Shown piece after piece: positions 53,859 through 62,925 of a DNA stretch of 64,000 nucleotides. This DNA is from WHTI01 sp963756365. Its GTDB lineage: Bacteria > Actinomycetota > CADDZG01 > WHSQ01. The DNA lies in NCBI GenBank assembly GCA_963756365.1, contig CAVWNF010000003.1, positions 1,798,001 through 1,862,000 on the forward strand, read 5' to 3'. A program made the translations under genes and the position numbers. Position 1 is the first letter of the stretch. Each line of letters opens with the position of its first letter. The notes under the pieces were generated by a model. The model was not told where the DNA came from. It did no database searches and was given only the letters and a program-made list of their open reading frames with translations.

Positions 53859-56495
53859 CTAGTTAACCCACCCGGACGCTCGGCGCCGGGGAACCAGGGG
53901 GACGACACCCTCAGCCCTGCGCGGACGGTTCTCGGCATCGGCATGGGTGGCCCCAGTGAGCCACTCGTCGAACTCATCCGAGGGAAGGGGCTTGCTTATG
54001 TAGTAGCCCTGACCGACACGGCAACCAAGGCTCGAGAGGTAGTTCCACGACTCGGCACTCTCGATCCCCTCGGCTACAACCTCGAGGCCGAGGTTGCGTG
54101 CGAGGTCGATCACGGATCTGACGATGACGGCATCGTTCTCGTCAGTCGCCATCCCCATCACGAAAGAACGGTCGATCTTCACCTCTGCTACGGGGAGGCG
54201 CTTCAGGTACGAGAGCGACGAGTAACCGGTACCGAAATCGTCGATCGACAGCGAGATACCCATCCGCTTTAGGGCGGTAAGCGTGGTGATGGCTCGGATG
54301 GGGTCCGCCATGATCGTGCTCTCGGTGATCTCGAGCTGCAGAGCCGACGGGGGAAGGTTCCACTTGGCGAGCAGATCCAACACCTGGGCTGGCAAACCAG
54401 CGTCCATCAAGTTGCGCACCGACAGGTTCACGGCAACGACGAAATCGCCCCAGCCGCTACTCCGCCAGTGCCGGCACTGCTCGAGTGACTTGTCCAGAAC
54501 CAGCTCGGTCAAGGGTCCGATCAAACCCGTGTGTTCGGCCAGCGAGATGAATTCGTCGGGAGGCATCATCCCGTTGCGCGGATGGTTCCATCGGACGAGT
54601 GCCTCGGCTCCAAGAACCGAACCGTCCGAAAGGTCGATCTTCGGTTGGTACCACACCGCCAGTTCGCGCCCTTCGATCGCCGCTCTCAATTCACCAACGA
54701 GAGCTAGACGGCTCGGGCTGTACTGGTCCTTATCCGATGCATATATCTCGTAACCGCGGTGATTGTCCTTGGCCAGGTACATCGCGACATCCGCTCGCTG
54801 CATCAGCGCATCGGCATCAAGTCCGTGACGCGGATATAGAGCGATGCCGATACTCGCCCCGACGTCGAGCATCAGTTGCTCCAACTCGAAGGGGGTCTCG
54901 AGGGCAGCGACGAGATCATCGGCAGCCTTCGTTGCGTCACCGATCGCCGAGATGTGCGGCAGGAGGATCGCGAACTCATCGCCGCCAAGTCGCGCAACGG
55001 TTGCACCTTCTGGGATGCTGGCCGATAGCCTCTTCGCCATCTCGATGAGCAGACCGTCGCCGATGTGATGTCCGAGCGTGTCGTTGATCTCTTTGAACCT
55101 GTCGAGGTCCATGAGGAGGACGGCGCTCATATCCTCGGGGGGTGAATCCTTGATCGTGTCCCGTACGCGCTCATGGAACAGCGCTCTGTTGTAAAGGCCG
55201 GTGAGCGCATCGTGTTGCGCTTGGAACTCGTTCTGCTGGGCCTGGGTCGCGAGACTGTCGATCAACTCGCCCTTCTCGAGAGCGACGCTCGCGTGGTTGG
55301 CCAGGGTTTCGAGGAGCCTGAGGTCGCTCGAGTCGAAGGTATTCACATCGCCCAGGTGGTTCCCGACCAGCAGGTGACCGACCACCTCCTTACCCTCCTT
55401 GCCGAGCAACGGCACGGCCATCGCGTCATAGATGCCGCGCTCCTCGAAGTGCGCACGCAAACGCTCGCTCTTGATCGGCCGCGGGAGAAGGATGGGCTCG
55501 GCTGATTCGGCGGCTCGGGTCCACAGCGCCTCCGCCGGATCCATGCCGATCTCGTGGAGGTTAGAAACGTCATCGCCCGGCCCTAACGAGGCGAACAATG
55601 CCCTCGACTCTCCCACCGGGAACCGTACGAACTCGGCGTAGTCGGCAACCAGCATCTCTCTTGCCTGCGAAAGCATCGCCACGATGACCTGTTCCGTGTC
55701 GGGCGAACGCTGCAGCACCTTGGCCGAGTCGAACAGTCGCTCGAGGCCTTCGTGTCTCTCTCGTTGATTCGTGTAAGCGCGGTACGCGATCGAGAGCAAG
55801 GCCGCTGGGAAGATCAGGAGCCAGCCAGCGCGCAGGTCGGCCCACAAGAGCGTGGCCGCCATCAGAGCGATACAGGTATTGGCCAACGATGCCACGGTGC
55901 CGAAGCCCATCACGGTGCGTAGTCCATCCCTACGTCCCTGCGTCATCGCGATCGCGAGGAACACGCTGAAGCCCGAGAAGACGTTGGCCGAAAGCGTCGA
56001 TGCGAAAGTCGCCATCCATCCGAAAGCATCCATCGGGGAAGCCCCGCCAGCGACCGCCGCGAACACGATGATCCCCAGCGAGGTCTCGACCATGTACTTG
56101 GCGAGGTTGAAGGAGAGCTTCACGAGAGGCTGCTTGCGGACGAGGTGGAAGGCGAACCACGCCCCGATCAGAACGCCGAGCATCAGTTCAGTGGGGCTAG
56201 AGAAGAACAGCCCCAGGATGATCGGGATCTCGATCAATGAGGACGTCACCGCCTCGCGTTTGAACTGCAGGTGCGTGACGGCGATCTCAGCGAGCGCGAA
56301 AGAGGGAGCAAGGACCCACCACGAGATGTGGAACGGAGCATCTCTCGTCGGCAACCCGGTGATCACCAGGAAGTACAGGGCGAGGCCGATCAGGGCGAAT
56401 GCGCCGGTAAGGATCCAGACGCGCTCTGTGCCCGTCAACGACAAAGAGGGAAGCCTCAGCTTCCGTTCCGTCGTCGTGTCAGTTGGCTCATCCAC
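53859..56495 (-). CDS. Membrane GAF-GGDEF-EAL c-di-GMP signalling protein
   Basis: 878 aa. About seven helices at residues 25-235 form a MASE-like sensor. A GAF domain follows (RLFDSAKVLQRSPDTEQVI to LLETLANHASVALEKGEL). The GGDEF domain (HDALTGLYNRALFHERV, LMDLDRFKEINDTLGHHIGD, VARLGGDEFAILLP) keeps the GGDEF active site. The EAL domain (GAEALVRWNHPRNGMMPPDEFI, VNLSVRNL, LEITESTIM, SIDDFGTGYSSLSYLKRL, VVAEGIES) keeps EAL and DDFGTGYSS. Both synthesis and breakdown of c-di-GMP look possible. A sigma-28/WhiG-like promoter lies about 65 bp upstream. Confidence 0.95.
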   Translation of the reverse strand: MDEPTDTTTERKLRLPSLSLTGTERVWILTGAFALIGLALYFLVITGLPTRDAPFHISWWVLAPSFALAEIAVTHLQFKREAVTSSLIEIPIILGLFFSSPTELMLGVLIGAWFAFHLVRKQPLVKLSFNLAKYMVETSLGIIVFAAVAGGASPMDAFGWMATFASTLSANVFSGFSVFLAIAMTQGRRDGLRTVMGFGTVASLANTCIALMAATLLWADLRAGWLLIFPAALLSIAYRAYTNQRERHEGLERLFDSAKVLQRSPDTEQVIVAMLSQAREMLVADYAEFVRFPVGESRALFASLGPGDDVSNLHEIGMDPAEALWTRAAESAEPILLPRPIKSERLRAHFEERGIYDAMAVPLLGKEGKEVVGHLLVGNHLGDVNTFDSSDLRLLETLANHASVALEKGELIDSLATQAQQNEFQAQHDALTGLYNRALFHERVRDTIKDSPPEDMSAVLLMDLDRFKEINDTLGHHIGDGLLIEMAKRLSASIPEGATVARLGGDEFAILLPHISAIGDATKAADDLVAALETPFELEQLMLDVGASIGIALYPRHGLDADALMQRADVAMYLAKDNHRGYEIYASDKDQYSPSRLALVGELRAAIEGRELAVWYQPKIDLSDGSVLGAEALVRWNHPRNGMMPPDEFISLAEHTGLIGPLTELVLDKSLEQCRHWRSSGWGDFVVAVNLSVRNLMDAGLPAQVLDLLAKWNLPPSALQLEITESTIMADPIRAITTLTALKRMGISLSIDDFGTGYSSLSYLKRLPVAEVKIDRSFVMGMATDENDAVIVRSVIDLARNLGLEVVAEGIESAESWNYLSSLGCRVGQGYYISKPLPSDEFDEWLTGATHADAENRPRRAEGVVPLVPRRRASGWVN

Positions 56496-56559
56496 CCGGA
56501 TGACCGTCCCTTCGATCTCGCTCGCTGCATCGGGTAGTTCCAGTTTTTGCCTTACCTAA

Positions 56560-56587
56560 GGTTCGACCTTCAGAGGGGGTGGCTTTA
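56560..56587 (-). promoter_or_regulatory. Putative sigma-28/WhiG-type promoter of the GGDEF-EAL gene
   Basis: Minus strand CGCTAAAGCC...: TAAA (56587-56584), 16 bases, GTCGAACC (56567-56560). The same CGCTAAAGCC-N13-GTCGAACC arrangement lies upstream of the subtilase gene, at nearly the same distance from its start (about 65 bp). The -10 half matches the GCCGATAA consensus only partly. Confidence 0.5.
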
Positions 56588-56649
56588 GCGCCGAGGGCCG
56601 ACCGCTCGAACTACGTAGGGGCAGGACTAGGGGTGACGGGGACGCGGAA

Positions 56650-56674
56650 GGGCCCGCCCCCGAAGGGCGGGCCC
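56650..56674 (-). terminator. Hairpin downstream of the subtilase gene
   Basis: Perfect 10-bp GC stem gggcccgccc / gggcgggccc with 5-base loop, 28 bp after the subtilase stop. Only a short pyrimidine tract (TTCC) follows on the minus strand, so termination may be weak. Confidence 0.7.
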
Positions 56675-56701
56675 CGATGAACCTAGGATCTTTGCGTCGT
56701 G

Positions 56702-58534
56702 CTACTCCCAGAGGGACCCGGACCACGTGTTGCCACTCCAGGTATTACCGCTCCAGGTATTGCGGGACCAAGTGTTGCCGGACCATGTGTTGCCCGACCA
56801 GGTGTTCCCTGACCACGTGTTGCCAGACCAGGTGTTCCCTGACCAGGTGTTGCGCGACCAGGTGTTGCCCGACCATGTGTTCCGGGACCACGTGATCCCT
56901 GACCACGTCAGGCCGCTCCACGAGTTCCCGCTCCAGGTGTTCCCGGACCAGGTGTTCCTCATCCAGTCTCCGCCGGACCAGGTGTTACCGGACCAGGTGT
57001 TGCGGGACCAGGTGAGTCCGTCCCATGGGTCACCGAAGATCGTTTGCTCGCCGGTCAGCTCGTTGCCGTTCTCATCGACGACGTGAGCACTCCCTCGGGC
57101 CAACTCGAGCGAACCGAGTCCCGTGCCACGGAAATGGCGTTGCTTAGCGACGACCTCAAGCGGAGTCGACATCCGGCCCAATAGCGGCCAGATCCAGAAG
57201 CCCGGCACCCTGGGCGGTCTTGTCCGCCGCGGGAGGCGTTCGGCCGATTTCACCATCAGGAACTTGACCTGATCGGGTGAGAGGTTCGGTCGGTGCGACA
57301 GGACCAGAGCGGCAGCACCCGAGACAACCGCTGCCGACTGCGAGGTACCGGAGCCCTTGAACAGCCCGATCCCTGCACGCCCGCCCGGCGACTCCTGGTC
57401 GATGTACGAACCAGGGACCCTCAAGCTGGCGATCGATTTTCCGGGAGCGATGAGATCCGGGTTCCTCAGGTGGTTGCCCTTGCTGGAGAAGTCGGGGACG
57501 ACATCGTCCGCGACCGGAACGGTCCCCATCGGGTCGTCCGCACCGACGGCGAGGACGAACGGGTCGAGGGCGGGGTTGTTCAACTGGATGTTCCCGTAAC
57601 CATCGTTCCCCGCTGCGACTACGACGACTATGCCCTTGTGCCATGCAACCTCGGCTGCGTAAGCAAGGGGGTCAATGAGATACGGCTGGATGCCGTCGGT
57701 ACCGAACGACAGGTTGAGCACTCTGATGTTCAGACCGGAGTCGTTGCGGTGCTGAACGACCCAGTCGATCGCTGCGATGACCTGCGAGACGTCGGTAGCT
57801 CCGTCGGCCTGTGCAACCTTGACGCTGACGATCCTCGCGTCGGGAGCGATACCCATGAAGTTCTCGGGGTCCTTCAGAGAATCGACGGTCGCTGGGGCTC
57901 CCGAACTGTTTCCGGCGATGATGCCTGCCATGTGAGTCCCGTGACCGAAGGTGTCTAGGTAACGAAGTTCGGGTGAAGAGGTTTCGAAGGACAGGTCCGG
58001 CCCGTTGACGACCTTGTTCGGGTCGTTCAAGCCAGGGACCGGTGCGACTCCGGAATCGATCAGAGCGACATCCACACCACTTCCGGTGAAGCCACGCTTC
58101 CAGAACTCCCTGGCCCGCACGATGTTCGCGGTATTGAAGAGGGAACCGGGTTCGGCAACAGGCTGATAGTCACCCCAGTTGCTCGTAAGGAGACGGACCT
58201 TCCCGTTGATGGTTACGTGACGAACACCGGCGGTCGTCTCGAGGCGCGCCAATGCGCCCGATGGCACGGTTGCCTCGAACGCGTTGATGATCCCCAGCTG
58301 ACGACCAACTTCTCCGCCGGCGGCTTCGACCGCTCGTTCGGGACCATCGCCGACACCGGGCATCTCCTGAACGATGACGGAGACCATGCGGCCGGCTTCG
58401 GCAGCCATCTCTTGAGACTTGGGGGCTCCGAGGCCCATGATCGTGAGTGCTACGACCAGGGCGACCGACCACGCTGCGTAGAAGTGGGGTCTCTTTCGCT
58501 CTCCCCAGGTAACTCCGAATGCGATGTTCATCAT
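56702..58534 (-). CDS. Exported subtilase (S8) with C-terminal NTWSG repeats
   Basis: About 610 aa. N-terminal hydrophobic segment (HFYAAWSVALVVALTIMGLG), an I9-like propeptide region (VSVIVQEMPGVGDGPERAV...VRHVTINGKV) and a subtilisin domain with Asp in VALIDSGVAP, His in FGHGTHMAGIIAG, Asn in VVVVAAGNDGYG and Ser in GSGTSQSAAVVSGAAAL. The C-terminus is about 20 tandem five-residue units. Two compensating frameshifts near 57232 and 57190 scramble about 16 residues; the other frame gives the expected TAQGAGLLDLAA. ATG 58534 (or 58531) follows AAGGAG. A sigma-28/WhiG-like promoter lies upstream. Confidence 0.92.
   Translation of the reverse strand: MMNIAFGVTWGERKRPHFYAAWSVALVVALTIMGLGAPKSQEMAAEAGRMVSVIVQEMPGVGDGPERAVEAAGGEVGRQLGIINAFEATVPSGALARLETTAGVRHVTINGKVRLLTSNWGDYQPVAEPGSLFNTANIVRAREFWKRGFTGSGVDVALIDSGVAPVPGLNDPNKVVNGPDLSFETSSPELRYLDTFGHGTHMAGIIAGNSSGAPATVDSLKDPENFMGIAPDARIVSVKVAQADGATDVSQVIAAIDWVVQHRNDSGLNIRVLNLSFGTDGIQPYLIDPLAYAAEVAWHKGIVVVVAAGNDGYGNIQLNNPALDPFVLAVGADDPMGTVPVADDVVPDFSSKGNHLRNPDLIAPGKSIASLRVPGSYIDQESPGGRAGIGLFKGSGTSQSAAVVSGAAALVLSHRPNLSPDQVKFLMVKSAERLPRRTRPPRVPGFWIWPLLGRMSTPLEVVAKQRHFRGTGLGSLELARGSAHVVDENGNELTGEQTIFGDPWDGLTWSRNTWSGNTWSGGDWMRNTWSGNTWSGNSWSGLTWSGITWSRNTWSGNTWSRNTWSGNTWSGNTWSGNTWSGNTWSGNTWSRNTWSGNTWSGNTWSGSLWE
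56717..57016 (-). repeat. Tandem 15-bp coding repeat (NTWSG units)
   Basis: Twenty consecutive five-residue units, mostly NTWSG with variants NTWSR, LTWSG, ITWSR, NSWSG and one GDWMR, followed by a terminal SLWE. The units keep Trp at position 3 in every case. Nucleotide copies are similar but not identical, so repeat number can change by slippage. Confidence 0.95.
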
Positions 58535-58600
58535 TCTCCTTGAGTCGAAAGGCCGCTTCCCCACGTCGCGGCTTTGATTGGTCCTAATCCCTCATATGGG

Positions 58601-58628
58601 GGTTCGACTCCACCCATCGTGGGCTTTA
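58601..58628 (-). promoter_or_regulatory. Putative sigma-28/WhiG-type promoter of the subtilase gene
   Basis: Minus strand TAAA (58628-58625), 16 bases, GTCGAACC (58608-58601), embedded in the same CGCTAAAGCC-N13-GTCGAACC block as the GGDEF-EAL gene. Predicted 5' leader of about 60 bases ends in AAGGAG. Confidence 0.5.
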
Positions 58629-58776
58629 GCGGTTCGGGCGGGCCATCTTGACAACCACCCGGGATGACTAGTCATTTAGAGCCCTGAAAACGGACGGATC
58701 GGACACCGGGTCGGATCACCGGTAGGACCTTGGACCGCAGACCAACCGGCCCCCCGGGGATCCTGTGCCTGAGCGC

Positions 58777-59004
58777 TCAGGCCTTTGAGCGAGCCCCGAT
58801 TGCCTCAGAGATGAACCGCTCGCATGCGGCAACGAGATCTGCCACGGCACTGTGCATCGCAGCTGCGCGATCGGCGGACGACTTGGCTTTCTTCACTTCG
58901 TCGAATGCCTGCTCTTGTGCGGCACGGAGATCCTGCTCCCTGAGGAAGCGCTCAGAAGCGCCGATCGAGATGCTCTGCCCGTAGATCGTCTGAAACCTCG
59001 CCAT
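58777..59004 (-). CDS. Small helical protein of unknown function
   Basis: 75 aa, MARFQTIYGQSISIGASERFLREQ..., mostly charged helix (AAQEQAFDEVKKAKSSADRAAAMH). No signal peptide or known domain. ATG 59004 has GGAGG eight bases upstream, which supports expression. It is the last gene before the subtilase on this strand, with a 212-bp gap holding the putative promoter. Confidence 0.65.
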   Translation of the reverse strand: MARFQTIYGQSISIGASERFLREQDLRAAQEQAFDEVKKAKSSADRAAAMHSAVADLVAACERFISEAIGARSKA

Positions 59005-59161
59005 GATGCGACCTCCGCCACCCTGACCCCCCGATTCCCCCAGGGGGTGCATCCGCTTGTCGGGTTCTAGCCTCTAACTTCGGGGACGCAAGATGAATAC
59101 GCAGTTGCACGTATTTCGGACATAGGCCACAAGTCTCATGCCAAAAGATGGCAAAGACGGC

Positions 59162-59827
59162 TTACGCCTCAGGATCGAACGGGCTGTCGGTCGTGCTTGG
59201 GCACGTCTGACCCGCCTCGGGGCCCTTCCCGGCGAAAACGTCGATGTACTCGCGCATGGCGTCGACGTCCAACTCCGCGAGGTCCATGCGCTCTCCCCAC
59301 GAGATAACCGAGAACGGCGATTCCATCCCCGAGAACGGAGCGGATAGGACGTTCTCGTCGAACTCGAGAGCGAGGTCCTCCAGCGCGGTGATGTCATCGG
59401 GTGATGCGTCCGGAGAGAACATCAGCCCCACGGCCCCGTGCTCGAGCGAGTGAACGAGGTTCTCGTTCGGGATCGCGGTGCCGTGAACGCCGCATGCAGC
59501 CGGGCTGGTTGCATGGGTGCCTTCGACAGGAGGTGACATCTCGTAGTCGAGAGTCCCCTCGGCGTGCTCGCCCACCCCGCCACCGGAGAACTTGGTTAGC
59601 TCATGACCCCCGATCTCATCGGGGGTCTGGCCTCTGAAGAAGACGAACCACACGGCTAGGGCGGCGAGCGCAATGAGTGCAGCCCCGCGCACCAAACCTG
59701 CACGGGCCGCAGCCTTGCGCTGCTTTGCCTCCTGCTCGGCTCGCTCGCGCCGACGTTCCTCGATCCGCTGCTGCTTGAGGGCGTGAGCTTCCTGGCCCCC
59801 GGACCTCTTCTTCTTCTTGTTAGCCAT
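59162..59827 (-). CDS. DUF3105 membrane-anchored protein
   Basis: 221 aa. Basic coiled N-terminus (KKKKRSGGQEAHALKQQRIEERRRERAEQEA), one transmembrane helix (GAALIALAALAVWFVFF), then the outside DUF3105 domain with GTHATSPAACGVHGTAI and the conserved LVHSLEHGAVGLMFSP, where His and Cys residues may bind metal. Function unknown. Start ATG 59827. Confidence 0.9.
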   Translation of the reverse strand: MANKKKKRSGGQEAHALKQQRIEERRRERAEQEAKQRKAAARAGLVRGAALIALAALAVWFVFFRGQTPDEIGGHELTKFSGGGVGEHAEGTLDYEMSPPVEGTHATSPAACGVHGTAIPNENLVHSLEHGAVGLMFSPDASPDDITALEDLALEFDENVLSAPFSGMESPFSVISWGERMDLAELDVDAMREYIDVFAGKGPEAGQTCPSTTDSPFDPEA

Positions 59828-59883
59828 GGTGCGAGAGGCTACCGCGTCGGCGTACCTATTTCGTCATCACGCCAATCAGACGA

Positions 59884-60120
59884 TCAATCTTCGGGAAGTG
59901 CAGCGAAGGCCTTCTTCGTCTTCACGTACCAACCCATCCCCTTGATGGGATTCTTCCACCTTCCCTGCATCATCTTCCGGGCGCTCTCGTGCGATTCATC
60001 ACCGCTCGCAACCATGTCTTTCAGGTGCTTGTCTTGGGCCTTGATGACCTCATCAGCCGATTCTCCATGAAATTCGGCATCGCATGGTCCACCCATCTGT
60101 CTGCACGTCATCGTTTTCAT
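59884..60120 (-). CDS. DUF1059 family small protein
   Basis: 78 aa. MKTMTCRQMGGPCDAEFHGESADEVIKAQDKHL matches the DUF1059 pattern with two Cys and a His. The C-terminal part (KNPIKGMGWYVKTKKAF) is unlike other known domains. ATG 60120 with AAGGAG upstream. Function unknown. Confidence 0.85.
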   Translation of the reverse strand: MKTMTCRQMGGPCDAEFHGESADEVIKAQDKHLKDMVASGDESHESARKMMQGRWKNPIKGMGWYVKTKKAFAALPED

Positions 60121-60217
60121 CCGTCTCACTCCTTCCTAGTCTGACTGTTCTCTGCCGTGAACCTGGCGGTCGCTCCTCGCGCGGGCGTGGAGGAGCTCTC
60201 GTCGCCGCGCTCATCTG

Positions 60218-60682
60218 TCAGCTCACGGCCTTCTTGATCAGTCGCACGATCTTCTTCTCTACGTCGGGCGTCATCTCTTTCAGCGCGAACGAAGTGGGCC
60301 AGATCGAGCCTTGATCGAGGTTCGCCGTGTCGCTGAAACCTAGCGTCGCGTACCTCGCCTTGAACTTGTCTGCGCTCTGGAAGAAGCACACGACCTTGTC
60401 GTCCTTGGCGTACGCAGGCATGCCGTACCAGGTTTTCGGGTCGAGATCGGGTGCGTTCGCTGCCATGAGGTCGTGCAGCCGCTTGCCCATGGCGCGATCG
60501 GGTTTCGGCATCTTCGAGATCGCCTCTAGTAGGGCCCTCTCGCCCTCTTCTCTATCTGACGCTGCCTTGAGCTCCTTGGAGCGCTCTTTCATCGCCGCCC
60601 GCTCCTCGCGCGTGAAACCTTTCGATGTCGAAGAGGTGCGCGTTGTCGACTTCTTCGTCCCCTTCTTGGTTGTGCTGGGCAT
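60218..60682 (-). CDS. DUF1801 (YdhG-like) protein
   Basis: 154 aa. A basic Ser/Thr/Lys-rich N-terminus and a helical segment precede the DUF1801 fold: [54 protein letters not shown] 60682 has AGGAG six bases upstream. It diverges from the marR-like gene by 75 bp, so the regulator may control it. Function unknown. Confidence 0.88.
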   Translation of the reverse strand: MPSTTKKGTKKSTTRTSSTSKGFTREERAAMKERSKELKAASDREEGERALLEAISKMPKPDRAMGKRLHDLMAANAPDLDPKTWYGMPAYAKDDKVVCFFQSADKFKARYATLGFSDTANLDQGSIWPTSFALKEMTPDVEKKIVRLIKKAVS

Positions 60683-60757
60683 GATCACTCCTAACTCGTT
60701 GCCTGTCCGAATCATTTGGAGCATATACTATTGATGCCCCGAAGCAACTGTGCGAAG

Positions 60758-61267
60758 ATGAACGCTGCCATGAATGACATGTCGCCGACCTCCCCAGCCG
60801 ATCCGCCGATCTCCGAATTCGCGGGCCAGCTGTTCTTTCGCCTGTGGCGGGCTTCTCACACGCAGACCACAGCTGCCCTCGCATCGATCGGCATCACGAC
60901 CGCGCTCTTCGCCGTGCTGAACTTCCTTCTGTCACGCGGCCCGTCGATCCAGCAAGAGATCGGCGCCGCGATCGGGATCGATCCCAGCACGATGGTGGCC
61001 CTCATCGACGAACTCGAGGGTGCCGGTCTTGCCAAGCGGCGACCGCATCCGAACGACCGCCGTGCGCGCGAAGTCGTGATCACGCCGAAGGGTCAGCGAA
61101 CCGTGAAGCGGGCGCGGGTCCTAGCCCAAGAAGTCGAGGACGCCGTTCTCCATGGGCTCACCTCTGAGGAACGCCGCCAGCTGATGGGTCTGCTTCGCAA
61201 AGCGCTTTCATCTGCACCCGCACTGCCCCCGTGGCGCTCGGACGAAAGTGATGACGCTGCGACGTGA
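60758..61267 (+). CDS. MarR family transcriptional regulator
   Basis: 169 aa. The winged helix spans LNFLLSRGPSIQQEIGAAIGIDPSTMVALIDELEGAGLAKRR with the wing HPNDRRAREVVITPKG, the MarR signature. ATG 60758 is the working start; ATG 60770 is the alternative, as neither has a clear ribosome site. It diverges from the DUF1801 gene, as MarR regulators often do from their target. Ligand unknown. Confidence 0.9.
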   Translation: MNAAMNDMSPTSPADPPISEFAGQLFFRLWRASHTQTTAALASIGITTALFAVLNFLLSRGPSIQQEIGAAIGIDPSTMVALIDELEGAGLAKRRPHPNDRRAREVVITPKGQRTVKRARVLAQEVEDAVLHGLTSEERRQLMGLLRKALSSAPALPPWRSDESDDAAT

Positions 61268-61349
61268 CGAACACGGTTGCGATCGGGTTGCAAACTGAGC
61301 GGCAAGAAGCACCCTCGAACAAGTGTTCAAGGCGCGTCGGCTGACCTAC

Positions 61350-62754
61350 CTATCGATGCCGGTGCCGAGCCGCTCCCGAGAAGACCTCGAGGCAGAGGTT
61401 CAGATCATCCACTGGGCCCTCGGGACCGAAGGCGAAATAGCGCCCCTTCCGGTCCGGGATCCGGACCTTGTACCTGCCCGTGGACTTCGTCTTGCCCTCT
61501 CCGACGAACACGCCCGTGTTCTGGTCGATGAATCGATAGATCTCGATCGGCGCGCCGCGCGTGCACGCCAGGTAACCGTCGGCGACCGTCATCCTGCCCT
61601 TCGCTATCAGGTGCTTCTTCAGGCCGAGACTCAGGAACATCTCGTGATCGACCCCACTCCGTCGGAGTTGGGCTCGGGGTCACCGTTGGAGTCGCCGTCG
61701 GGGTGCCGCTCGGCGAGCCGGTCGGGGTGGGGGCCGGTCCCCCACCGACGGTCTCGTAGAGGGTCTGCGCCGCCGCCCCCAGGAATGGCCCGAACAGAAC
61801 GCCCGGGAGTTCGTCGTAGCCGTAACTCGTAAGCGAATTGATGGTCGTGCCGCTTATCACCCACCCGCCTCCGGAGGAACCGCCGGTCATGTCGCAGCCG
61901 ATCGCGATCGGAGGCTGCGCTCCGCCCGAGTCTCGGTATCCGAACCCAGAGGTGCACCGGTACATCCTCTCGCCCTTGAACGGCGGGGCTTGAGGATGGC
62001 CGATCGCCTCGAAGGTATGACCGTTCGGTGACTGATTGAATCCGATGCCTCTCGAGCCGACGACCTCCTGGATCTCGTCGCCCGACTTCGGCGAGATCCG
62101 CGCCATGCCGATGTCGAAGTCGAAGTCGCCGGCCTTCCAGCCTGCGAGCGTGAAGAGTTGCTGCCCGGTCCAGGCGCCGAACGGCTCACTCCCGTTCCGG
62201 TAGCCGGGCACGAAGATGAAGTTCGTCGAGAACCCTCCACCTTCGTTGTCGTAAACGCAGTGCCCGGCGGTCAAAACGACGTTCTCGTTGGGCGAAGTGA
62301 TCACCGTGCCCGAACACACGAAGTCATCTCCCCCGGAACTGAAGAACACCTTGCCATGCGTCCGGAACGGAGCTGTGCTGGTGTTGACGATCTCGTCTCT
62401 GACGAAGGGGATCGCTCCGCCCGCTCCCCCGACCCTACGGAGTTCCCGGTTGATGACTGCGTCACTCGAGGGGCCCGTCGGAGCGAACTCGGCCGCCGGT
62501 CCATCGGGACGGGGGGCTTCGTCGGACGGGTCTGGTGCTCCGGGGAGTTCGACCTCCATCGGGGTAGCGGCCTTCATCCGGGCCGACGTCCAGTACTCGC
62601 GGACCGCGCTCGGATCAGTCACTACTTTCGACGCGATCACTCGGCGCGCCGCCAGTTGAGCGCCGCTCGGCGCGCCACCTGCGGACGAGAACACCGGGAA
62701 CAACAGGAGCCCGACGAGGGCCAGGACGATGACGATCGGAAGACTGCGCTTCAC
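61350..62754 (-). CDS. Secreted trypsin-like serine protease with C-terminal domain (frameshifted)
   Basis: About 468 aa. Start GTG 62754 (VKRSLPIVIVLALVGLLLFPVFSSA) gives a signal peptide. A pro-like region follows, then the chymotrypsin fold: His in VVLTAGHCVYDN, Asp in GDFDFDIGMARI, Ser in DMTGGSSGGGWVISG. A Pro/Thr-rich linker (PTPTGSPSGTPTATPTVTP) joins a small C-terminal domain read in another frame (HLIAKGRMTVADGYLACTRG, VFVGEGKTKSTGRYKVRIPD); the join is at a GGGG run near 61655. Converges on marR. Function: extracellular proteolysis. Confidence 0.88.
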
Positions 62755-62925
62755 TCGGAACCTTTCAGTGGGCGTGCATGAACCTTCAGCACACCCCATC
62801 GGGCCTCTGCGGCCCATACGTAAGCGAAGCAAGCGATCTCTCGCCGGATCGCCTTGAACTTGGGCCCCCGTGCTTGCCCTGGTTAGGCCCGTTTCGTGTC
62901 TCACCCCATCTCGATAATGAGTTGT

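Noticed and set aside
54255..54290. CTAAAG on the minus strand inside the EAL coding region
   Set aside because: Wrong spacing to a CGA box and inside a conserved coding segment.
56560..56590. Possible c-di-GMP-I riboswitch because of an AAAGCC segment before a GGDEF gene
   Set aside because: The other conserved GEMM segments (GCAAACC and the tetraloop receptor) are absent and the motif fits a promoter better.
58590..58630. tRNA-like T-arm sequence ggttcgactcc
   Set aside because: No matching acceptor, D or anticodon arms can be folded around it; it coincides with the reverse complement of the shared GTCGAACC promoter block.
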